A DNA stretch of 15,778 bases from Cyanobacteria bacterium UBA11153 (GTDB taxonomy: Bacteria; Cyanobacteriota; Cyanobacteriia; Cyanobacteriales; Coleofasciculaceae): NCBI GenBank assembly GCA_003511885.1, contig DOIX01000166.1, positions 1 through 15,778 on the forward strand. The letters run 5' to 3'. A program made the position numbers and the translations under genes. The notes beneath the pieces were generated by a model. It saw only the letters and a list, made by a program, of their open reading frames with translations, had not been told where the DNA came from and did no database searches. The stretch's first letter is position 1; each line of letters opens with the position of its first letter. Below, piece by piece: positions 15,084 to 15,778 of the stretch.

Positions 15084-15501
15084 AGAAGAGAGGAGTGCGA
15101 TCGCAATTTACGCTATAAATTATATAAAGGCTGCTTTGTCAGCGAGTCAGATAGAGGAAAACCCGGTAACTTCCCTGAAACCTAGTTTTTCAACCCCAAT
15201 ACTACAGTAGAGTGGAAGAAGAGAGAGGTGCGATCGCAATTTAACTGGAGTTTAGACTAAATCTTTTTTTGTAGCCTAAAACCCTTGCTATATAAGGTTT
15301 ACAGCTTATAAGAATTAAAATCATTGACAACTCCTCAAAGTCTTATCTAGAGAGGCTTTGGTGAATTAGGAGGTGAAATTAGTCTAAAGTCCAGAATTTA
15401 AGCTATAAATGGGATAAAGGCGGCTTTGCCGAAGCGAGAGAGAAACCCGGTAACTTCCCTCAAACCTGGTTTTTCAGCCCTAATGCTACAGTGGAGTGGA
15501 A
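15084..15501. repeat. Tandem duplication of a ~133-bp leader unit (second copy split by MITE)
   Basis: Unit A (about 15084-15217) and unit B (about 15217-15501, without the 150-bp MITE) align along their length. The shared landmarks are TGCGATCGCAATTTA (15096 and 15229), CTATAAAT, AACCCGGTAACTTCCCT, TTTTTCA and CTACAGT[A/G]GAGTGGAA. The period is 133 bp. Unit B ends inside the first codons of the gene at 15483. The units differ at roughly one position in six, so the duplication is not recent. Confidence 0.8.
15245..15394. mobile_element. 150-bp MITE-like element, copy 2
   Basis: Apart from two bases, this copy is identical to 8168-8317. It is flanked by the 7-bp direct repeat AATTTAA (15238-15244 and 15395-15401). 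Unit A nearby preserves the site without an insertion, reading AATTTAC followed by GCTATAAAT, so the element's ends and target duplication can be read directly. It carries the same internal stems and the AGGAGGTGA motif (15368-15376). Confidence 0.9.
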
Positions 15502-15778
15502 ATGGCCATGTTCGAGCATATCCGGAAACCATCGTCATCAGATTTGACACCAACGCCAAATCAACCAATGGCGCAAGGCAAGCTAAATCCCTGACACCGC
15601 AGCGCCCCTATAGTAAAGAAGAAGCCGAGAAGGAAGAGAAGTTTGGATTTAAAGCTGCCAAAATCCCTACTAATGAGAAGAAATTGACTGAGACTGAGGC
15701 TAATGATACCACTACTCAGTCTCCAGAGACGGAAACTGAAAATCCTGAAAAAACCGAACTTCAGCTTAAATCAGAAAC
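15483..15778 (+). CDS. Unrecognised acidic, low-complexity protein, 5' part only
   Basis: An open frame of 98 codons runs from the ATG at 15483 off the right edge. The beginning includes NGHVRAYPETIVIRFDTNAKSTNGARQ in two overlapping portions (about residues 7-33), which could be a strand-forming segment. From residue 40 the protein becomes rich in Glu, Lys, Thr and Pro (SKEEAEKEEKFGF, then TETEAND and ETETENPEKTE), as in a disordered region. I do not recognise the family. No Shine-Dalgarno precedes the ATG, and the frame stays open upstream as far as the MITE, so the start is uncertain (TTG near 15432 is another choice). Part of the 5' end comes from the leader duplication, where unit A has an in-frame TAG at the matching place. 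Confidence 0.45.
   Translation, partial: MLQWSGNGHVRAYPETIVIRFDTNAKSTNGARQAKSLTPQRPYSKEEAEKEEKFGFKAAKIPTNEKKLTETEANDTTTQSPETETENPEKTELQLKSE

Larger units (their letters stand above)
14889..15482. other. Long spacer without a recognised gene
   Basis: This stretch of 594 bp contains the hairpin at 14937-14977, a promoter-like pair at 15019-15048, two tandem leader units (from 15084 and about 15217) and MITE copy 2 inside the second. No complete reading frame in it looks like a protein gene. Confidence 0.7.

Noticed and set aside
15502..15594. 30-codon frame from ATG 15502 at the right end
   Set aside because: It closes quickly, whereas the overlapping frame from 15483 stays open to the window edge with protein-like composition.

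Overview
The window looks like chromosomal DNA of a cyanobacterium, probably a filamentous one. About a dozen copies of the HIP1 octamer GCGATCGC are scattered through it. The intergenic spaces carry heptanucleotide tandem repeats such as CCCCTAG and AGCCACT. Several proteins, including the DUF3386 protein, belong to families typical of cyanobacteria. I cannot fix the genus from sequence alone.

Layout. Positions 1-8125 are mostly ordinary genes: a DUF362 protein (126-1085, +); a membrane protein that joins a DUF2809-like and a PsiE-like half (1102-2025, -); a class I SAM methyltransferase (2271-3068, +); the elongation factor LepA/EF4 (3245-5056, -); a small ribbon-helix-helix protein (5328-5558, +); a PAS-GAF sensor histidine kinase (5687-7405, +); and a DUF3386 protein (7475-8125, +). 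Tandem-repeat tracts fill the spaces on both sides of lepA.

Positions 8126-12003 form an accessory island. In order it holds a hairpin, a 150-bp MITE-like element, a decayed Rpn/PD-(D/E)XK-type gene, a palindromic repeat, a TumE-type toxin-antitoxin pair (9124-9824, +), and a two-gene operon on the minus strand that encodes an orphan ParA-like ATPase (10669-11703) and a HEPN protein with an intact Rx4H motif (10056-10658). The operon lies between two copies of the 3' end of cysS plus its downstream spacer. This is the footprint expected if a circular molecule integrated by a single crossover at the end of cysS. ParA-HEPN is the best candidate here for an undescribed toxin-antitoxin or defence module.

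Positions 12004-15778 hold cysS (12004-13569, -), whose reading frame has absorbed an intergenic-type palindromic repeat; a CobW/COG0523 GTPase with a histidine-rich metal-binding loop (13746-14888, +); a strong hairpin; a tandemly duplicated leader region whose second copy is split by the second MITE copy; and the 5' part of an unrecognised gene that leaves the window.

Apart from parA-hepn, the tumA-tumE pair and possibly the kinase with DUF3386, the genes seem to be independent units. The common theme is repeat-driven remodelling: mobile short repeats have entered spacers, a leader and even an essential tRNA-synthetase gene.
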